From Myrica gale (lineage: Eukaryota; Streptophyta; Magnoliopsida; Fagales; Myricaceae): a stretch of 64,000 bases of DNA. The DNA lies in assembly GCA_963930655.1 (NCBI GenBank), contig OZ005612.1, forward strand, positions 5,647,001 through 5,711,000. Direction: 5' to 3'. Below the pieces are notes generated by a model. It was not told where the DNA came from and did no database searches. It saw only the letters and a list, made by a program, of their open reading frames with translations. Shown here piece after piece: positions 59,677 to 64,000 of this stretch (position 1 is its first letter; each line of letters opens with the position of its first letter). The translations under genes were made by a program, and so were the position numbers.

Positions 59677-62600
59677 ATGGCGCTCTCTAGCTTCAAGCTG
59701 GCGGCGGGCCCATTTCCTTCCCGGTTTGGAGAAAAAGACTTGCCTATCAAGAGGCCAGTGATCATATCTACAAGGACACCGCGTGCTCTTCAGGTTCAAA
59801 CTCGAAAAGCTTTCACCTAAATAAGTTCAATCAAATAGGCTACTTAACTGGGACCTGGGTAATTGCCTACTGGGTCCTCAGTTACCATTTTTGTGTGACA
59901 TGCTATACGATTCAGCTGCACTTTTTGTTTTTTATTTTCTGTTTCGGTGTTTTTAATCCCAGTTTTTCTGTGACATTACTTGTGTGTTTTGAAATATTTA
60001 GACTTTAACTGCATTGGGTTGATGTGGATGATAAATAAATTGAAAGGCACATTAGTTGTCTCTTGAGAGTTTGATGCAGAAAAATGTTTGTGGGCGATTT
60101 GGTGAACTGATTTTTCTTAGTTCTCTGAGTGTCGTCTGTGGTTTGCATGGATTTTGTGCCTCTCCTGGGATCATAGATTCACTAGGAAATTTCCCCATGA
60201 CCTGCGTACGCGATTGCATTTTAGCTGCACTAAACGAAGGAAATGCTTTCCAAAAATTGGTAAGTTTTGTTATTTCGACTTCTAGTGGAATTTATTGTTA
60301 TATCATACCCTCTTGTTAAAGAATATAATTCTGAGGTCTAACTCCGCACTTCACCTCTATTCCAGTTAAATATTAATTGTGTTGTAACTTAAGGGGGAAT
60401 CCAGCTCATAGCGTGAAGGGAAGTTTTAGAGAATGTACTTCAAATACTAAAATCTTTCTCTTCCTAATAGCTTAGCTTAATTAAACTTTTGGGAAAGGTG
60501 GTAAATTCACACCTCTAAAATTAAAAAGATGCTTTGATTGATAGCTTATTAGCATTCCTGGGTTTTTCCCCTCAATGCTATGTCTCAACAAGAGATCAAT
60601 CAGAGCTTTAAGGGGTCTCCGAGATAGATTAATATCCTGCAAAAACTTAACATGTTCAACCTAGAATTACATATTAAACTGGCTGTTCAGCATTGTTTTC
60701 AATTTTTAGTAGTAGTAGTCTTGGTTATGGCATTTCAGAATATGTTTGTGTAGTTGGAGATGGGAAATCCAACCCCCCCCCCCCCAGTTTTAATGGAACT
60801 ATTAGAGACAAAAATATGGAGCAAAATGAAGCCAATTGATTAATCGAACAATAAGAGATTGAGATATGATGCATCCACTATGAGGCATTGCATCTCCCTT
60901 CATTGGTTAATTCACGACTCCACATGTGTAACTTGATTGTCCTGTTTGATTTCTATTGGTTAATCAAGCTGGTTTGTGTTATTTCAGCTTCAGTTGGCCT
61001 TGGATCATTCGTCCCTGAGATGAGGGGGAGTTTTAAGGACATCCCACATCAGTTGGATGTGATCTTAGTTTGGAGTTTATGTGCTTGGTGGGCTTCTCCC
61101 TCTATTAGCTTTAAATTTGAGGTTGGATACTGTAAGATGGTTTTGTTTGAGTAGGTCGGTCAAGGCCTTTTGTTGAGTCCTTGAAGCTTCCAATTTCTGG
61201 CATGATAATTCTCCAAATCACCATGTGGGTGAGAGGGCTTTAGAGAGTATGTATATAAGGACAAGCACTAGAGCATAGCAGGTTCTATCTAAATTATTGG
61301 AGATTTCGTTGGTATCATACTATATTTGGAGGTTTAATTAGGGGTGTGATGGGATTTCATCTACATATTGATCATGCTTCTAGGTTTAAATTTTGTATGC
61401 CAGTTATTTCTACTGTAATATTATATCCCATGTAAACCGCTATATTGGTTCAACGTAATGCATCCAGGAAAATATCTACATAATCCCCTAGACATATGGG
61501 GATGTTTGTTTTACCAAATTTTTGGGGCCCCAAAAATTCCAACCAAACGAACATACTTCAAAATTTTCAACTTTTACACATACATTTCAAACTTTTCACA
61601 AACCCCAATAAACTTCAACGTTCAAAAGATTCCCAAAATTTTGGGAATATTGCCCAAAATTTTGGTAAACAAACAACCCGTATATAATCTAACATGTAGT
61701 GGTTGATGTAATTGATTGATTTTTTTTTGGTTGTTTATCGCCTGTTATTTTCGTTTCTGATGCTTCAAGATCTGTAGCTTGTTCTTCTGTAGTTTAATTT
61801 TCGATGAATGTGCCTATGGCATTCTTGTATGTCGATCAAGTACTAAAACTTGTTATAGGAGATTATAGAAGTCTTTGTGCAGTGCAGTTCGACACACACA
61901 TTTCAAGTTTTTTCAAGTTCTATAATCTGAAGTTAATGAGCTATTCATCATACTCTCTATGCTGTAACTGATGCGTGTAATCTGTCCATTTGAGGCCAGC
62001 TGATGTGTAATATGTGAACACAAATTAATACCATGCTGTGTTTTCATGTTGCCATAAACTCATGTCATTCTTGGAGGCTGATGCATTTTCAGGCTTAATA
62101 ATATTAACGTTTAGTACTTATCATTCGTTTTCCTTGACAGGTTAGCTGCTTTAAATTCTGTCGGTCAGAGCATTGGACTCTCAGACTAGATATCTTACAA
62201 CTTTTTATTTGTTCTTGTGCGATCTTTTTTTTTACTTGTCGATGCTGTAAAAATGTTTAATATTGTAGCAATGGAAGATATATTGAACAAGTCCTGGCTT
62301 ATTATGGGTTGAATACATTTAAAAAGGTGTGCCACATTTTAGTTTACTGTAGTTTAAGTTTCTAAAGAATTTTTCAAGCACGGGCTTTTCTAAGCTGTCC
62401 TCACCTTAATAATTACAGAGTTTATACGTACTGGTGGTCCATGTGGTGGTTGATTTGTTGTGATAAACACCAGTACTTAAGGTGGTGTTTCTCAAAATTT
62501 TGGGCCTTATTAAAAAACTACAAAATAATCTCTCTCCCCCCATTAATTATTCTTTTTCATTATAATATTCATTCAAATCTTCTCTCTCTTCACTTTTCCA

Positions 62601-63294
62601 CCACAAAGCACAGGTTGTAACCATATCTTGTCACGAATGCTAGGTTTTAAGCAGGACTGTATTCATTTGGTGTACCCTGGTTTCAAATTTATTTAAGATA
62701 AGACTCATTTTGTGTTTTATCCAGAATGTTCAAGGCCCCCTCTCCAACAAAAAAAATTTAGTATGTAAGAGTTTGTTGAGCATCACTAGTCCAAGTTTGA
62801 AAACTTCAATACATTTGCTTTATCTTCAACTAATTTGCAATAGTCAAGAAAAGTATAGTGTTGTGTATATCACACTCCGCATCGCTTTTGGTTAGAGACA
62901 TTTCTAGTTTGTACAGAGCTTTTGCATTGTATTAAATTTCTTTTGTTTCAACTCTCATCTGCAGGTGAAAAGTGAGGAAAGAAAGAAACCAGAAGCACCA
63001 CTGGACTTTGGTGTTTCACGAAGAGATATGATGATATATTTGATTGCTGGGACTCTGAGCGGGCCAGCAGAACCGGTTGATGCACGCGTTGTGAAACCTG
63101 AGATCAGGAGAAAGATCAGGGAAAAGCTCGAGATGCTTAGGGAAAAGGCTGGTTTATTAAAGCCAAAAAATGAGAACGGGATGAAGGAACCCTTGGTGCA
63201 ATCATCGAAAAAGGAGAAAAACCTTTCACCCGGGCCGCCACAATTGCCATTCCCAAATCCAAAAAATCCTGTAGTGGAAGCAATTCTGCCCTGA
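59677..63294 (+). CDS. Two-exon gene for a predicted plastid (possibly thylakoid-lumen) protein of unknown function
   Basis: Exon 1 (59677-59793, 39 codons) and exon 2 (62965-63294) join in phase 0 across a 3.2-kb intron (donor CAG|GTTCAA, acceptor TCTGCAG), giving 148 residues. The N-terminus MALSSFKLAAGPFPSR is rich in Ser/Ala/Lys/Arg with no acidic residue in its first 18 positions, like a chloroplast transit peptide. Exon 2 contains SRRDMMIYLIAGTLSGPAEP ending in VDA. A twin Arg, a hydrophobic run and an A-x-A-like site resemble a Tat thylakoid-transfer signal. A charged helix follows (RRKIREKLEMLREKAG), then a Lys/Pro-rich tail. I do not recognise the family. Exon 1 assignment rests on composition and frame continuity; extra small exons in the long intron cannot be excluded. 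Confidence 0.7.
61497..61682 (+). mobile_element. MITE-like insert in the intron of the plastid-protein gene
   Basis: The left end ggggatgtttgttttaccaa pairs with the inverse of ttttggtaaacaaacaaccc at the right end. Inverted similarity continues into aaattttgggg-type tracts. Length is about 185 bp and it is AT-rich and non-coding. A TAT trinucleotide adjoins both ends, a weak hint of a 3-bp duplication. Confidence 0.6.
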
Positions 63295-64000
63295 CCATGA
63301 GACAGTAGTGAGTCAAGATACGATGCTTTGGGAAAAGGCTTGGCCTTGTTATCATTGACAAATATTCGTCTTTTTCCATTAGTTGGCGTCTTTCTCTTCT
63401 ACTATGGGTATTATTAGCTTCTGTATATACATCCATTTTCTTCAAAGATGACACTTGTGCCAAGGGCCGGCAAATTTGATTCACTCCACAGTCAAACCTT
63501 TGGCTTTGGGACATCTATACGTCATCTCAAAGTTCACGAAACGTTGTTTGGAAATTTGAGAAGAAAGGAAGCCGTTAGCCTTGGTGATAACTTTTGTATC
63601 ACCTACATTTCTCAGATTTCTTGGGCCACAGCGTGTCAGCTTGTAGTCACATTTTGAATGGTCCATTTCCGGATTTGAGTGAAGGTTGTTTCCAATCGAA
63701 GCTCACTAATAGCACCTACAATGAGAGTCTAACATGCATGCATTTACATGCACTTAGCTCCTAGTTTGAGGTTTCTCTGCCCTTTTGGAGAAGAGATTAG
63801 TTCCTAATTCTGGGGCTTTAATATGAAGAGTTGGTCCTATGTACCCAGCTAAATCAACAAGACCCCATCATTTGGGGTCGAAATTTTGTTCCTCTAGTCT
63901 TTTGATATTGGTTGAGACTTTACAGACCATTAATGTCCTCCCCTTATATGAACCAAATTACCGAATTTCTTGACAGATTTTATTACTGGAAATTTAAAAG
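63295..64000. other. 3' flank of the plastid-protein gene; no gene recognised
   Basis: Includes the probable 3'UTR. Overlapping frames on both strands (63137-63666) have no recognisable product. Confidence 0.5.

Overview
This window is nuclear DNA from a flowering plant, most likely a eudicot. Long AT-rich stretches, GT-AG introns of plant size, plant-type transposable elements (MULE, hAT, PIF/Harbinger, Copia, Ty3, LINE, a TRIM-like element) and three recognisable plant genes support this. There are no operons, CRISPR arrays or prokaryotic features. The species cannot be read from the sequence. I recognised no tRNA or microRNA gene.

Layout. 1-7143: a Mutator-like element (MULE) with 177-bp terminal inverted repeats. 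It carries two convergent genes: a MURA-type transposase (+, 1235-4565, broken) and a two-exon GRF zinc-finger gene (-, 6723-5321, one in-frame stop). A 70-bp tandem array lies between their 3' ends. 7704-9022: probable solo LTR. 10621-11492: non-autonomous hAT element with a perfect 8-bp target duplication. 11978-12150: decayed plastid 16S rRNA fragment. 12199-12840: TRIM-like element. 13117-15960 (-): quinolinate phosphoribosyltransferase (QPT), nine clean exons, but the final C-terminal exon is not visible. 16560-17620: 5'-truncated LINE. 18327-21424: an inverted pair of ~330-bp repeats. 24527-24784 (+): a secreted IDA-like peptide precursor. 25662-25968 and 28626-29140: two MULE-type MITEs with 9-bp target duplications. 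31816-33653: a second hAT element with an 8-bp target duplication. 40891-45040 (-): a ruined hAT transposase gene, split by a 2.1-kb Pack-MULE (42029-44154) that carries a piece of a sucrose transporter gene. 46254-47912: two tandem decayed F-box-like genes. 47935-50400: Copia remnant with a duplicated RNase H segment. About 51040-58410: a nest flanked by ~400-bp inverted repeats, holding a deleted Copia with TA...TA LTR ends, a PIF/Harbinger transposase relic, a Ty3 LTR piece and a Copia 3' end with its LTR. 59677-63294 (+): a two-exon gene for a predicted plastid protein of unknown function.

Only three host genes look functional or nearly so: QPT (NAD biosynthesis, plastid), the IDA-like peptide (apoplastic signalling) and the plastid protein. 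They are not functionally linked. The rest is nested transposon material. The most unusual features are the two-gene MULE with its repeated tail exons and ABAB spacer array, the Pack-MULE inside the hAT transposase, and the QPT gene that runs into a transposon cluster just where its last exon should be.
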